Shown piece after piece: positions 31,804 to 41,529 of a stretch of 64,000 bases of DNA. The DNA is from Nocardioides albertanoniae (lineage in GTDB: Bacteria; Actinomycetota; Actinomycetes; Propionibacteriales; Nocardioidaceae). A program made the position numbers and the translations under genes. Within the stretch, counting starts at the first letter, position 1; the number at the start of each line of letters is the position of its first letter. The notes beneath the pieces are model-generated. The model saw only the letters and a program-made list of their open reading frames with translations, had not been told where the DNA came from and made no database searches. Location: assembly GCF_006716315.1 (NCBI RefSeq), contig NZ_VFOV01000001.1, positions 2,186,501 to 2,250,500 of the forward strand. The letters run 5' to 3'.

Positions 31804-32487
31804 GTGGCACAGATCCCGCCCCGTCCGGGTCGCGGCCGACCTCGGCTTCTCCCAGGAAAGATCGCGGCGAACCCGCGAGACCAGATCCTCGCCGCCTCCG
31901 CGGAGCTCTTCGTGGGCCGCGGCTACGCGGGCACCACGACCCGCGAGATCGCCGAGGGCGCCGGGCTCCGGCAGGCCTCGATCTACTACCACTTCGGCAG
32001 CAAGGAGGAGATCCTCGCCGACCTGCTCGAGCGCTCGGTGCGTGACCGGGTGACGCAGGCCGAGAAGGTCGAGACCGAGATGGAGCAGCACGCCCCCGAG
32101 GTGGGCCTGTGCGCGCTCGCGGTCAGCGACATGAGCGCGCTGGTCGCGATGCCCTACAACATCGGCATGCTCGACCGGCTCCCCGACGTCATCGCCTCAC
32201 CCGCCTACGCCCGCTTCAGTCACCTTCGCGCCGACCTGGTCGCTGCCTACACCCGGTCCGGGCTTCGCGCTGCGGGGGAGCAGGTCGCCACCGGCGCCCG
32301 CGAGCCGGGGCTTGGTGAGTTGCTCCTGCCGATGGTGGAGAGCGTGATCAGCCTGCGCCGCGAGGACCGCATCGAGACCGCGACCGTCTCCACGATCGCC
32401 TCCGCCTGCCTGCGCCTGTGCGGTGTCGAGGAGGAGCTGATCGGGCAGGCGCACGAGTCGGCCCAGAGCGCACTCGCGACGCACTGA
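31804..32487 (+). CDS. TetR family transcriptional regulator
   Basis: A 227-residue TetR regulator. The helix-turn-helix lies at about residues 27-70: ILAASAELFVGRGYAGTTTR and IYYHFGSKEEIL. The C-terminal ligand domain is not assignable. Start is GTG at 31804. It sits directly downstream of gdx, and a shared operator motif appears in front of both genes. Confidence 0.88.
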   Translation: MAQIPPRPGRGRPRLLPGKIAANPRDQILAASAELFVGRGYAGTTTREIAEGAGLRQASIYYHFGSKEEILADLLERSVRDRVTQAEKVETEMEQHAPEVGLCALAVSDMSALVAMPYNIGMLDRLPDVIASPAYARFSHLRADLVAAYTRSGLRAAGEQVATGAREPGLGELLLPMVESVISLRREDRIETATVSTIASACLRLCGVEEELIGQAHESAQSALATH

Positions 32488-32503
32488 GCACGTCCCCCCG
32501 GGG

Positions 32504-33409
32504 TCAGTGCATGCCCGGCTCGTGGGCCAGGTGGGTGGCGGGCTCGAGCTGGAAGGTGGAGTGCTCGACGTCGAAGTGCCCGGCCAGACAGGCCTGCACC
32601 TGGTCGAGCACCCGGGGTGCGCTGCCGTCGATGAAGCACTCCCCGCCCAGCGTCAGATGGGCGGAGACCGCGGGCAGCCCCGAGGTGACGGTCCAGGCGT
32701 GCAGGTCGTGCACCTCGACGACATGGTCCACCTCGAGCAGGTGGCGGCGCAGGTCGTCGACGTCGACCTCGGCCGGAGCGCCTTCGAGCAGGATCCGTCC
32801 GCTGTCGCGGAGCAGACAGACACCGGCGTACGTCATCAGGGCGACGACCACGAGGGAGGCGACCGGGTCGGCTCGGGTCCAGCCGGTGAGCAGGATGACG
32901 ATCGCGGCGGCGAGGGTGCCGACGAAGCCGTAGAGGTCGGAGAGCACGTGCTGGTAGGCGCCCTCGACGTTGAGCGAGGTGCGGTTGGCGCGCGCCATCA
33001 GGGCGGCCGCGGCGACGTTGACGGCGCAGCCGATGAGCGCGACGACGAACATCGGCCAGCCCTCGGCGTCGGGCGGGTCGAGCAGGCGCCTGATCGCCTC
33101 CACGCCCACCACGGCGGCGAAGACGAGCAGGGTGATGCCGTTGAGCGCCGCGGAGAGGATCTCGGCGCGCTTCCAGCCATAGGTCCACTGGCCGTGGGCC
33201 GGTCGCGCGGCCAGCCGCATCGCCCACAGCGCCGCGGCGATCGCGCCGACGTCGGTGAGCATGTGGCCCGCGTCGGCGAGCAGGGCGAGGGAGTCGGCCA
33301 GGATCGCGACCGTCACCTCACCGATCAGGAACACACCCAGCAGCGTCATCGCCGCGATCAGGTAGCGCCTGTCCGCGGCAGGTGAGATGTGGTCGTGATC
33401 GTGGCCCAT
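32504..33409 (-). CDS. czcD: Cation diffusion facilitator (zinc/cobalt/cadmium exporter)
   Basis: A 301-residue CDF transporter. An N-terminal His tail (MGHDHDH) precedes six TM helices; helix II carries the metal site HxxxD in LLADAGHMLTD, and helix V carries HVLSDLYG. The cytoplasmic C-terminal domain has the usual ferredoxin-like fold (VHDLHAWTVTSGLPAVSAHL). It expels divalent metals in exchange for protons. It converges with the TetR gene. Confidence 0.93.
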   Translation of the reverse strand: MGHDHDHISPAADRRYLIAAMTLLGVFLIGEVTVAILADSLALLADAGHMLTDVGAIAAALWAMRLAARPAHGQWTYGWKRAEILSAALNGITLLVFAAVVGVEAIRRLLDPPDAEGWPMFVVALIGCAVNVAAAALMARANRTSLNVEGAYQHVLSDLYGFVGTLAAAIVILLTGWTRADPVASLVVVALMTYAGVCLLRDSGRILLEGAPAEVDVDDLRRHLLEVDHVVEVHDLHAWTVTSGLPAVSAHLTLGGECFIDGSAPRVLDQVQACLAGHFDVEHSTFQLEPATHLAHEPGMH

Positions 33410-33472
33410 ACCTGGATCCTAGGCTGTGAAATCGCATATCCGACCAGGCGGTCACATGGCATCGTGGCCGGC

Positions 33473-34261
33473 ATGCCGATCGCCGAGTCCTTCCTGTCGC
33501 TGCACGTGCCCGGACACCCGCTGCTGATGCCCAACGCCTGGGACGCCGGCTCGGCGAAGCTGCTGGCCTCCCTCGGCTTCTCGGCGCTGGCCACGACCAG
33601 CAGCGGGTACGCCGCAAGCCTCGGCCGCAGCGACGGCGAGGTGACCCGTGACGAGGTGATCGCCCATGCCGCCGCGCTGGTGGACGCCGTCGACGTGCCG
33701 GTCTCGGCCGACCTGGAGGCGGGCTTCGCCGGCTCTGCCACCGAGGTGGGGGAGACATTCCGGCTCGCCGTCGGTGCCGGCCTGGCCGGCGGGTCGATCG
33801 AGGACTATGCCGGGGTCGAGCAGGCCACGATCTACGACATCGACCTGGCCGCCGAGCGGGTGGCCGCGGCTGCCGCCGGAGCCGACTTCGTGCTCACCGC
33901 TCGCGCCGAGAACCACATCCGCGGGCGCGACGACCTCGACGACACGATCGCCCGGCTGCAGGCCTATCAGGAGGCCGGCGCCGACGTGCTCTTCGCGCCC
34001 GGCGTGATCGCCGTCGACGACGTACGCCGCGTGGTCGAGGCCGTCGACCGGCCCCTCAGCGTGCTGCTCCTTCCCGGTGGGCCGTCGGTGCGCGCGCTGG
34101 CCGCGGCGGGTGCGGCCCGCATCTCGGTCGGCGGTGCCTTCGCGTTCGCCGCCCTGGGAGCGCTCAAGCATGCCGCCGAGGAGCTGCTGAGCACCGGCAC
34201 GACGGGCTACTCCGACCTGGCCGCCGAGGGCTCCGCGGCATTTCGCGACGCGTTGTCGTGA
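33473..34261 (+). CDS. Isocitrate lyase/PEP mutase family enzyme
   Basis: A 262-residue TIM-barrel protein. LLMPNAWDAGSAKLLASLGF at the N-terminus, VPVSADLEAGFAG for the Mg site and FVLTARAENH correspond to the PEP mutase/isocitrate lyase superfamily. Family members cleave or isomerise C-P or C-C bonds in 2-oxoacid-like substrates; this one is of the common uncharacterised actinobacterial group. The ATG at 33473 was chosen because upstream sequence is not protein-like. Its TGA overlaps the next GTG (GTGA), so it is coupled to the MOSC gene. Confidence 0.87.
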   Translation: MPIAESFLSLHVPGHPLLMPNAWDAGSAKLLASLGFSALATTSSGYAASLGRSDGEVTRDEVIAHAAALVDAVDVPVSADLEAGFAGSATEVGETFRLAVGAGLAGGSIEDYAGVEQATIYDIDLAAERVAAAAAGADFVLTARAENHIRGRDDLDDTIARLQAYQEAGADVLFAPGVIAVDDVRRVVEAVDRPLSVLLLPGGPSVRALAAAGAARISVGGAFAFAALGALKHAAEELLSTGTTGYSDLAAEGSAAFRDALS

Positions 34262-35031
34262 CCCGCGCCGTGATCGATGAGCTCCAGGTGGTGCGGGCGG
34301 GCTTCGCGCCGGTCAAGGGCACCCGCCATCTCTCCTACCCCTCGGTGAGGCTCGACGCTCAGGGTGCGGCCGGCGACCGCGGGTTCGCGCTCGTCGCTCT
34401 CGACGCCGACCCGACCCGCGGACGCGTGCTGCGCACCGTGCAGAACCCGTCGTTGGTGGCGGTGCGGGCCGAGCAGGTCGGCGACCGGCTCGACGTCGAG
34501 CTCCCCGACGGGCAGAGCGCGAGCGGCGAGCCCGTCGCGACCGGCGAGATCGTGACCTGTGACTACTGGGGCAGGCAGGTGCCGCTCGAGCTTGTCGAGG
34601 GCCCCCACACCGAGCTCTTCACGCGGCATCTGGGCCGAGCGGTTCGGCTGGGGCGAGCCCGTCGCGGCGACGTGATCTTCGCCGGCGCGGTCTCGGTGGT
34701 GACCACCGCCTCGCTGCGCGACCTCGCCCGGCGCACCGGCCACGAGGGGCTCATCGACGAGGTCGCCCGGTTCCGCCCGACGCTGGTTGTCGAGACCGAG
34801 GAACCCTACGTCGAGGAGACCTGGCTCGGCCGCGAGATCCGCGTCGGCGAGGCGACGATCAGGATCGGGCTGCCCATCGCGAGATGCGCGGTGATCGACC
34901 TCGATCCCGACACGGGGGAGAGGGACGTACGCCTGCTGAAGAGCATCGCCGCACACCGCCCGCTGAACCGGGCCGGTGAGCCGTTGTTCGGGGTCTACGC
35001 CGAGGTCGTCACACCGGGCGAGGTGCGCTGA
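34258..35031 (+). CDS. MOSC domain protein
   Basis: A 257-residue protein with an N-terminal beta-barrel domain and a C-terminal MOSC domain. The conserved cysteine is in IGLPIARCAVIDLDPDTGERD, the sulfur-carrying site in MOSC proteins linked to molybdenum cofactor. No molybdoenzyme or cofactor synthesis gene is adjacent. The GTG overlaps the previous stop codon. Confidence 0.86.
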   Translation: MTRAVIDELQVVRAGFAPVKGTRHLSYPSVRLDAQGAAGDRGFALVALDADPTRGRVLRTVQNPSLVAVRAEQVGDRLDVELPDGQSASGEPVATGEIVTCDYWGRQVPLELVEGPHTELFTRHLGRAVRLGRARRGDVIFAGAVSVVTTASLRDLARRTGHEGLIDEVARFRPTLVVETEEPYVEETWLGREIRVGEATIRIGLPIARCAVIDLDPDTGERDVRLLKSIAAHRPLNRAGEPLFGVYAEVVTPGEVR

Positions 35032-35124
35032 ACAACCCGGGCCAGCCAGTCGGTCAGCCACCAGGCGGGACAACTGCTCGGGTCGCCGGTGGAGGGCAAC
35101 CGGCCCGGCGTACGCTTCCTGCTC

Positions 35125-36087
35125 GTGGAGATGCAATCGCTGCTGTCGCGTGAGTCCGTGAAGGTCACGCTCGTCGTCAACACCGGCTCCCGCCGTGGGC
35201 AGGACGCGCTGAGGTGGTCGGAGGAGATGCTGCGGTCCGCGGGGATCGACGACATCGAGTCGCATGCGGTCCACTCGGGCGACGAGCTGCTGGCCACTCT
35301 CGACAAGGTCTCCGAGCAGAAGCCCGACCTGCTCTTCATCGGCGGCGGTGACGGTTCGGTCAGCGCGGCGGCCGCGCGGTTCGGGGGCACCGACGTCGTG
35401 CTCGCCGTGCTCCCGCTCGGCACCGCCAACGACTTCGCGCGCACGCTCGAGCTCGACCAGGACCCGCGCACCGCGGCCCGGCAGATGCTCGAGGGCAAGG
35501 TCATCAACGTCGACATCGGCAAGGCCAACGGCCACACCTTCCTCAACGTCGCCTCCTTCGGCCTCTCGGTCGCGGTCACCGACGCTCTCGACCCGCGCCT
35601 GAAGAAGGTGATCGGTCCGGCCGCCTACCCGGTGGCGACGCTCGCCGCCTACCGCCACCACGACCCGTTCACCGCCCGGCTCGAGTTCCCCGAGGGTGAC
35701 CACGACGACCTCGAGCTCGATGACCTGCTCCAGGTGGCGGTGGGCAACGGACGCCACTACGGCGGCGGCAACAAGATCTCGCCGACCGCGTCTCTCGACG
35801 ACGACCTGCTCGACGTCTACGCGATCGTGCGTGGCCGCATGCGTGACCACGTCTCGATCGCGAGGCTGCTCAAGAGCGGACACTTCATCGAGCACGACCA
35901 GGTGCACCACTTCACGACCCGCGCGGTGCGGATCACGACCGAAGAGCCGATGCCGATCAACCTCGACGGCGAGATCGCCACCTCGACACCGGCCGACTTC
36001 ACCTTCGAGAGCAGCGCGCTCCACGTCGCCGTGCCGATCCGCAGCCGCGCGGGCCGTCTCGATGGACCGCCTCCGCAGGTGCCCTAG
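35125..36087 (+). CDS. Diacylglycerol kinase family lipid kinase
   Basis: A 320-residue DagK/YegS-type kinase. LLFIGGGDGSVSAAAARFGG holds the nucleotide glycine loop, and LPLGTANDFARTL is the family signature; the C-terminal beta-sandwich includes INLDGEI. It would phosphorylate a membrane lipid. The GTG at 35125 follows a TACGCT box by 8 bases and would be leaderless; GTG 35089 and ATG 35131 are in frame. It converges directly on the SMP-30 gene. Confidence 0.86.
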   Translation: MEMQSLLSRESVKVTLVVNTGSRRGQDALRWSEEMLRSAGIDDIESHAVHSGDELLATLDKVSEQKPDLLFIGGGDGSVSAAAARFGGTDVVLAVLPLGTANDFARTLELDQDPRTAARQMLEGKVINVDIGKANGHTFLNVASFGLSVAVTDALDPRLKKVIGPAAYPVATLAAYRHHDPFTARLEFPEGDHDDLELDDLLQVAVGNGRHYGGGNKISPTASLDDDLLDVYAIVRGRMRDHVSIARLLKSGHFIEHDQVHHFTTRAVRITTEEPMPINLDGEIATSTPADFTFESSALHVAVPIRSRAGRLDGPPPQVP

Positions 36088-36089
36088 GC

Positions 36090-36983
36090 CTAGGGGAGCC
36101 CCGCGCCCGGGACGTCGACCCGGATCGCGAGCAACCGTGCCTCGGTGGTCGCCTTGCGTGGCTCCTCGAAGAAGTCGGGAGCCGCGCACGCGTACAACGT
36201 CTTGCCGTCGCTCCCGCCCAGCATGCACGCGAAGACGCCGCCGCCCGGCTCGATCTGCTCGAGGATCTCGCCGCCCTCGGCCACCCTGACCAGCCGGCCG
36301 AAGACCGCGTCGGCCACCCACATCGCGCCCTCGGCATCGAGGCAGCATCCGTCGGGAGCCAGCACGGCATCGCTCATCGCATCGCCGAACGCGGTGTGCG
36401 TGGTGAGCTCACCGAACTTCGCCCACGTACGCCGGTTGGTCAGCGACCCGTCGGCCGCGATGTCGAAGGCGCTGATCCGGTTGCCGCAGGTCTCGTCGAC
36501 CAGCAGCGCGCCGTCGGGAGTGATCACGCTGCCGTTGGGGAACCACAGATCCTCGGCGACGACGGCGACGGTGCCGTCGGGATCGACGCGCAGCAGGTGG
36601 GTCGAGGCCAGGTCGGCGCCCGCCATGATGTCGAAACCGAAGTTGCCGACGTACGCCCTGCCCTGCTCGTCGACGACCATGTCGTTGAGGTGCTGGGTGA
36701 CGTGGTCGCCGAGGTCGGCATGGGTCACCAGCTCACCGTCGGTCTCGCGGCGCAGGATCCGGTGGTCGCGCATCGAGACGATGAGGAGCCGGCCGTCGGG
36801 CAGCCAGCCCAGCCCCGACGGTTGCCCCGGCACCTCGGCCTCGACCCGCAGGTCGGAGCCGTCCTCCTGGGCCGAATAGACTTTGTAGGAGTAGAAGTCG
36901 ACGAACCAGATCCGCTCCTCGTGCCATCGCGGGCACTCCAGGTAGTGCAGATCCTTCACCACGGTCTTGATCTCTCTAGCCAT
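36090..36983 (-). CDS. SMP-30/gluconolactonase/LRE-like beta-propeller protein
   Basis: A 297-residue six-bladed beta-propeller. Metal-site residues sit in LHYLECPRWHEERIWFVDFY (N-terminal glutamate), HLNDMVVDEQGRAYVGNFGF and GCCLDAEGAMWVADA. It would hydrolyse a lactone such as a sugar lactone; the substrate is unclear. It is preceded by a 21-base repeat array. Confidence 0.9.
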   Translation of the reverse strand: MAREIKTVVKDLHYLECPRWHEERIWFVDFYSYKVYSAQEDGSDLRVEAEVPGQPSGLGWLPDGRLLIVSMRDHRILRRETDGELVTHADLGDHVTQHLNDMVVDEQGRAYVGNFGFDIMAGADLASTHLLRVDPDGTVAVVAEDLWFPNGSVITPDGALLVDETCGNRISAFDIAADGSLTNRRTWAKFGELTTHTAFGDAMSDAVLAPDGCCLDAEGAMWVADAVFGRLVRVAEGGEILEQIEPGGGVFACMLGGSDGKTLYACAAPDFFEEPRKATTEARLLAIRVDVPGAGLP

Positions 36984-37003
36984 CTCCTCATCATGGCCGA
37001 GAC

Positions 37004-37122
37004 GTCAATCCCGCAGGTCGAAACGTCAGGTCTGCAGGTCGAGAAGTCAGGTCTGCAGGTCGAGTTGGCGCTGTGGTGCCAACTCGACCTGCGGGAGTGA
37101 CCTCTCGACCTGCAGGGGTGAC
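37004..37122. repeat. 21-bp tandem array, three direct and two inverted units
   Basis: Direct units begin at 37004, 37025 and 37046 (GTCAGGTCTGCAGGTCGAGAA type), each exactly 21 bases. They are followed by two inverted units (37081-37101 and 37102-37122). GCAGGTCGAGTTGGC (37055-37069) pairs perfectly with GCCAACTCGACCTGC (37078-37092) to form a 15-base hairpin with an 8-base loop. The array lies between two same-strand genes and belongs to the family seen at 7342-7408. Confidence 0.8.
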
Positions 37123-37140
37123 TTCTCGGCTGGGGCGGGT

Positions 37141-38340
37141 CTACTCCTCGAGCCGCCAGGCGGCCTTGAGGGAGAGCTGGCCGCCGGTCTGGAGGAGGGC
37201 GCGGCTGTAGAGGCGCTCGGCGAGACCGATGAGGGCGGCGCCGAAACCCATGAGCAGCACGATGGCGATGACGGGCTCCCACCATGCCGCGGTGCCGTCG
37301 ATGAGACGCATCGGCATGAGCACCGCGGACAGCGGCGGCACGTAGGAGCCGATGACCTCGCCGACCCCGTCGAGGTAGAGGGCGCCGAAGAACATCACCA
37401 TCAGCAGCATCGTGATCGGGGTGGAGGACGACTGCAGGTCCTCGGTGCGAGAGGCGAGCGCGCCCGCGACCGCCCACAGCGTCGAGAGCACCACGAAACC
37501 GATCAGGAAGAAGATCACGAACCACCCGATCGCTCCCGACAGCGCCGGCAGCGCGAAGCTGAAGTCGGTGAAGCTCATCCCGATGAGCCCGACGCTCACG
37601 TAGACCAGCATCTGCCCGACGGCGATGACGGCGTTGCCGATGATCTTGCCGGCGAGCAGCTGCCGCAGCGGCACCGCGGCGGCGATCATCTCCACGATGC
37701 GCGACTGCTTCTCCTCCACGACGCTGTTGGCCAGCGTCATCCCGAACATGATCGAGGCGAAGTAGAAGACGATCGCGAGGGCATAGCCGACCACGAACCG
37801 GATCGCGGACAGCTCGCTGTCGCCCTCGACCTGGTCGAGCGCGATCTTCGAGCCCTTGGTCAGGTCGGCCGAGGTGGTGCCGGCCGCCGCGGCGTTGTCC
37901 GCCAGCACGATCGCCGCGACCGCCTGGGTGACCACGTCACGCAGCTCGGAGTCGGCGTCCTCCAGGGTGACCAGCGTCCAGCCGGAGTCCGGGTCGGAGG
38001 CCGAGGTGGGGCGCAGGTAGGCGTCGATCCTCTCGTCCTCGAGGGCGGTGCGCGCGGCTTCGGCGTCGTCGACCGAGACCGGGTCGACGTGCACCTTGGC
38101 CTCGATCCCGGAGGCGCGCTCGCCGATCCCGTCGACCATGGCCTGGGCGCTCGCCGACGAGTAGGCGATGTCGTACGTCTTCTCCTTGCCCTCGTTCCAC
38201 GCGGTGAAGCCGAGCACTCCCACGATCACCGCGAGCATCACCGCGGTGCCGATCAGCGTGGACTTGTCGGTGGCACGCACGGCGATCTCGCGGCGCGCGA
38301 CGATCTGCCACACGGGCTGGTGCGGCGTCCTGGTGCTCAT
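37141..38340 (-). CDS. ABC-2 type exporter permease (NatB-like)
   Basis: A 399-residue permease with an N-terminal TM segment near residue 30, an extracellular domain of about 140 residues (VHVDPVSVDDAEAARTAL) and five further TM helices. The segment FGMTLANSVVEEKQSRIVEMI is characteristic of NatB/YhaP-type sodium or drug exporters. The ATG at 38340 has GGAGG seven bases upstream. It follows the ATPase gene 38417-39298 by 76 bases, in an operon headed by a two-component system. Confidence 0.88.
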   Translation of the reverse strand: MSTRTPHQPVWQIVARREIAVRATDKSTLIGTAVMLAVIVGVLGFTAWNEGKEKTYDIAYSSASAQAMVDGIGERASGIEAKVHVDPVSVDDAEAARTALEDERIDAYLRPTSASDPDSGWTLVTLEDADSELRDVVTQAVAAIVLADNAAAAGTTSADLTKGSKIALDQVEGDSELSAIRFVVGYALAIVFYFASIMFGMTLANSVVEEKQSRIVEMIAAAVPLRQLLAGKIIGNAVIAVGQMLVYVSVGLIGMSFTDFSFALPALSGAIGWFVIFFLIGFVVLSTLWAVAGALASRTEDLQSSSTPITMLLMVMFFGALYLDGVGEVIGSYVPPLSAVLMPMRLIDGTAAWWEPVIAIVLLMGFGAALIGLAERLYSRALLQTGGQLSLKAAWRLEE

Positions 38341-38416
38341 GCCGCCGCCTCCGTCGAAGTGGGCGAAGAATACGGACTCGGCGGCCTGAGGCCTGTGGTC
38401 GCTCGCTTGCGCTCGC

Positions 38417-39298
38417 TCATGCGGTGACCTCCCGGTAGATCTCGGACAGGCGGGGAACGACGCGGTGGAAGTCGAGCACGCCCCCGCGTGAGGTGGCCTC
38501 GGTGAGCAGCTTCTGCTCGGCGCCCTCGGAGACGACCTCGATCTCGGCCTCGGGGCCGGCGACGTCGCGTACGTGGAGCCCCGGCAGGTCGCGCACCCAG
38601 CCGGCATCACCGTCGAGCACCAGCCGGTAGCGCAGCGCGGCCTCGGCGCGCAGCTCGTCGCCGGTGCCCTGGGTGACCACCCGGCCGCGTGCCATCACGA
38701 CCAGCCGGTCGCAGAGCCGGTCGACGAGATCGAGCTGGTGGGAGGAGAAGACGACGGGTACGCCGTCGCGGGCATGCTCGCGCAGCAGGTCGGCCATCGC
38801 GTCGATCGCGTCGGGGTCGAGCCCGGAGAACGGTTCGTCGAGGATGAGCGCCATCGGAGCAGGCACGAGAGCGGCGATGATCTGCACGCGCTGCTGGTTG
38901 CCGAGCGAGAGCTTCTCGAGCGGGTCCTTCATCCGCTCGCCGAGCCCGAACCGCTCGAGCAGCGCGCTGATCTCGCGACGGGCCTCGGCGGCGCCCATGC
39001 CGCGCAGCCGAGCCAGGTAGACGAGCTGGTCGAGGATCGGCTGCTTCGGGTAGAGCCCACGCTCCTCCGGCATGTAACCGAACCGGCGCCGGTCCTCACG
39101 GGTGACCTCGTGGCCCTGCCAGGAGACCGTGCCGGCGTGAGCGGCCAGCACCCCCATGATCATCCGCATGGTGGTGGTCTTCCCGGCGCCGTTGCCGCCG
39201 ACGAACCCGGTGAGCCCACCGGAAGGGACCGGGAACGACACATCGTCGACGGCGACCATGTCGCCGAAGCGCCTGGTCAACCCGCTGACCTCGAGCAT
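38417..39298 (-). CDS. ABC transporter ATP-binding protein (NatA-like)
   Basis: A 293-residue ATPase. Walker A is GGNGAGKTT (preceded by LTGFV), the signature is LSLGNQQRVQI and Walker B is LILDEPFSGLDP. The C-terminal 80 residues are a DUF4162-like extension common in NatA. It powers the permease encoded next. The two-component genes upstream in the same direction probably regulate or serve the exporter. Confidence 0.92.
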   Translation of the reverse strand: MLEVSGLTRRFGDMVAVDDVSFPVPSGGLTGFVGGNGAGKTTTMRMIMGVLAAHAGTVSWQGHEVTREDRRRFGYMPEERGLYPKQPILDQLVYLARLRGMGAAEARREISALLERFGLGERMKDPLEKLSLGNQQRVQIIAALVPAPMALILDEPFSGLDPDAIDAMADLLREHARDGVPVVFSSHQLDLVDRLCDRLVVMARGRVVTQGTGDELRAEAALRYRLVLDGDAGWVRDLPGLHVRDVAGPEAEIEVVSEGAEQKLLTEATSRGGVLDFHRVVPRLSEIYREVTA

Positions 39299-39391
39299 TC
39301 GAAACTCCTGAAGTTGTTGGTGGTCGAGCCTGCTGAGACCACGCTAGGAAGCATCCGCGCGCGGCGGATCGGTCGCGAGGATGAACCTCGC

Positions 39392-40057
39392 TCACTCGTT
39401 GGGAGGGCTCGCCAGCAGCCGGTGGCGGTGGATCAGCACGACGGCCTGCACGCGGTCGCGCAGCTGCAGCTTGGCCAGGCACGAGGAGACATGGGTCTTC
39501 ACGGTCGCCTCGGTGAGGAAGAGCCGGTGGGCGATCTCGTTGTTGCTCAGCCCCTCGCCGATGAGCAGCAGCACCTCGCGCTCGCGGGTGGTGAGCAGGG
39601 CGAGCTCGGCCGGCGGTGCGGGGGCTGCCACTGGTGTGTTCGCGCTGGTCACGCGCCCGATCACGCGCATGGTGACCTCCGGGGCGAGGAGCGCGTGGCC
39701 GTCGGCGGCCGCGCGCACGGCCTCGGCGAGCGAGTCGGGGTCGGCGTTCTTGAGCAGGAAGCCGCTGGCGCCGGCGGCGAGCGCGTCGAAGAGGTAGTCG
39801 TCGCGGTCGAAGGTGGTCAAGATGATGACCTTGGCGTGCCCCTCGGCGACGACCGTACGAGTGGCCTCGATGCCGTCGGTGCCGGGCATCTGCACGTCCA
39901 TCATCACCACGTCGGGCCGCAGCTCGCGTGCCTTGGCGATCGCGTCGGCGCCGTCGGAGGCCTCGCCGACGACCGAGATGTCGTCCTCCATCGAGAGGAT
40001 GAGACGGAACCCCGAACGCACCAGCTGCTGGTCGTCGGCGAGCAGCACCCGGATCAT
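39392..40057 (-). CDS. NarL/FixJ family response regulator
   Basis: A 221-residue response regulator. The receiver begins [20 protein letters not shown], with the phospho-acceptor in [13 protein letters not shown] and lysine in GFLLKNADP. The C-terminal LuxR helix-turn-helix is intact ([33 protein letters not shown]). The ATG overlaps the kinase gene stop (ATGA). Its ABC exporter neighbours are probable targets. Confidence 0.93.
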   Translation of the reverse strand: MIRVLLADDQQLVRSGFRLILSMEDDISVVGEASDGADAIAKARELRPDVVMMDVQMPGTDGIEATRTVVAEGHAKVIILTTFDRDDYLFDALAAGASGFLLKNADPDSLAEAVRAAADGHALLAPEVTMRVIGRVTSANTPVAAPAPPAELALLTTREREVLLLIGEGLSNNEIAHRLFLTEATVKTHVSSCLAKLQLRDRVQAVVLIHRHRLLASPPNE

Positions 40058-41430
40058 CGCGCCGCTCCTGACGCGGCGACCACGGCCGCCTCGAGCGGGA
40101 ACCGCACCCGCACCCGGAAGCCCTGCACGGCGCGCGGCCCGATGTCGACCTCGGCCCGGCGCACGGCAGCCCGTTCGCGTACGCCGAGCAGCCCCAGCCC
40201 GCTTCCGGAGGTGGCGTGCCGTGGGCGGCCGTTGTCGGTGATCTCGACCTCGGCGTAGGGAGAGGCGGCGCTCGGGTCGACCCGGAGGACGACCCGGGCG
40301 CGGTCGGCGGTGGAGTGGCGGCGCACGTTGGCCAGCGCCTCCTGGATGATCCGGTAGACCGAGTGCGCCAGCGGCACCGGCAGCGTATCGACCGGACCGA
40401 CGCCCTCGTAGTCGAGCCGTAGACCGCCCTCGCGGGCCTCGTCGAGCAGCGCGGGCAGGTCGGCGAGGCGCGGCTCCGGGCGGCGTACGCCTTCGCCGGG
40501 TGCTTCGGGGCCATCGGGATCGGCGTCGGAGGCCGGATCGCGGAGCGTGCCGAGCAGCGAGCGCATCTGCGTGACCCCTTCGCGCGCGGACGCCTCGACG
40601 TTGCCGAGCGCCCCGGCGGCACCGGCGATGTCGTCGGGGCGGCCCCGCTCGAGCAGCTTGCGGCCGGCGGCCGCCTGCACGCCGACGACGGAGACGTGGT
40701 GGGCGACGACGTCGTGCAGCTCGCGGGCGATGCGGAGCCGCTCGTCGATCACGGCGCGGCGCTGGAGCTGTGCGGACTGGGCGGCGATGGTCTCGGCCTG
40801 GCCGGCGAGCTCGGCCCGCTGTCGCGCGCCCCGCCAGGAGACCTGGCCGCCCACGATCGCGCCGAAGAAGTAGAGCAGGTTGATCACCGTGGTGAGCAGC
40901 ACGTAGGCCGTCACCGGGCCGATCAGCGAGGATCCCTCCGAGTCGGCGGTCGACTCGCGGATCTCGTCGAAGCCTGCGCCGACCGCGAACTGCCACGCCA
41001 CCCAGGCGAGCATGAACAGGGTGATCATCCCCATCACGATCACCATGTCGCGCCGTCGCCGGGCCCAGGCCGCTCCGGCGAAGAACGCCACGAAGTAGAT
41101 AACCTGCATGGGCAGCAGCCCCATCACCATCGGCACCCAGACGCCGGAGACGAACATGTGCACACCGGCCAGGATGGCGATCGTGAGCGGGAAGCGCCGC
41201 CGGAAGACGAGCAGCACGGCGCCGCTGATGACGGTCAGCCACTCGACCCAGATCGGCGCATGGCTGCTGTCGAGCGTGCCGACGCCGCGGATCAGCTCCA
41301 GCGTGACCAGGCTGCCGACCAGCACCGTCGCGCCGAGGATCCAGTCACCGAGGCTGATCGAGCCTTCACGCTCCCAGTCGTCGTCGGTCGCGAAGAAGGT
41401 GGCCAGCCGGCCGGGGGTCTGTGCGCTCAC
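40054..41430 (-). CDS. Two-component sensor histidine kinase
   Basis: A 458-residue kinase with about five TM helices in the first 230 residues and no large extracellular domain, as in DesK-type membrane sensors. The HisKA_3 dimerisation segment is [20 protein letters not shown] (phospho-histidine in ELHD). The HATPase domain reads [20 protein letters not shown]. It phosphorylates the adjacent response regulator. Confidence 0.92.
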   Translation of the reverse strand: MSAQTPGRLATFFATDDDWEREGSISLGDWILGATVLVGSLVTLELIRGVGTLDSSHAPIWVEWLTVISGAVLLVFRRRFPLTIAILAGVHMFVSGVWVPMVMGLLPMQVIYFVAFFAGAAWARRRRDMVIVMGMITLFMLAWVAWQFAVGAGFDEIRESTADSEGSSLIGPVTAYVLLTTVINLLYFFGAIVGGQVSWRGARQRAELAGQAETIAAQSAQLQRRAVIDERLRIARELHDVVAHHVSVVGVQAAAGRKLLERGRPDDIAGAAGALGNVEASAREGVTQMRSLLGTLRDPASDADPDGPEAPGEGVRRPEPRLADLPALLDEAREGGLRLDYEGVGPVDTLPVPLAHSVYRIIQEALANVRRHSTADRARVVLRVDPSAASPYAEVEITDNGRPRHATSGSGLGLLGVRERAAVRRAEVDIGPRAVQGFRVRVRFPLEAAVVAASGAAR

Positions 41431-41529
41431 CCGCCCACCCTAGTTCCGCGGGCGGGTCACGGCCTCAGTCTCGAGTCGGAGATCCGCCTCGCTGGTCGGG
41501 CCGCGAGCGGGCCGACCAGCGGGCGAGGA

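Noticed and set aside
32478..32513. Terminator hairpin between TetR and cation exporter genes
   Set aside because: The 7-base arms GCACTGA and TCAGTGC enclose a 16-base loop, too weak to call.
37004..37122. CRISPR array
   Set aside because: The units are 21 bases with no unique spacers, partly inverted, and no cas genes are present.
40058..41242. Extension of the response regulator frame through the kinase gene
   Set aside because: The frame lies out of phase over the histidine kinase and is arginine/proline-rich. The regulator begins at 40057 with an ATGA overlap.
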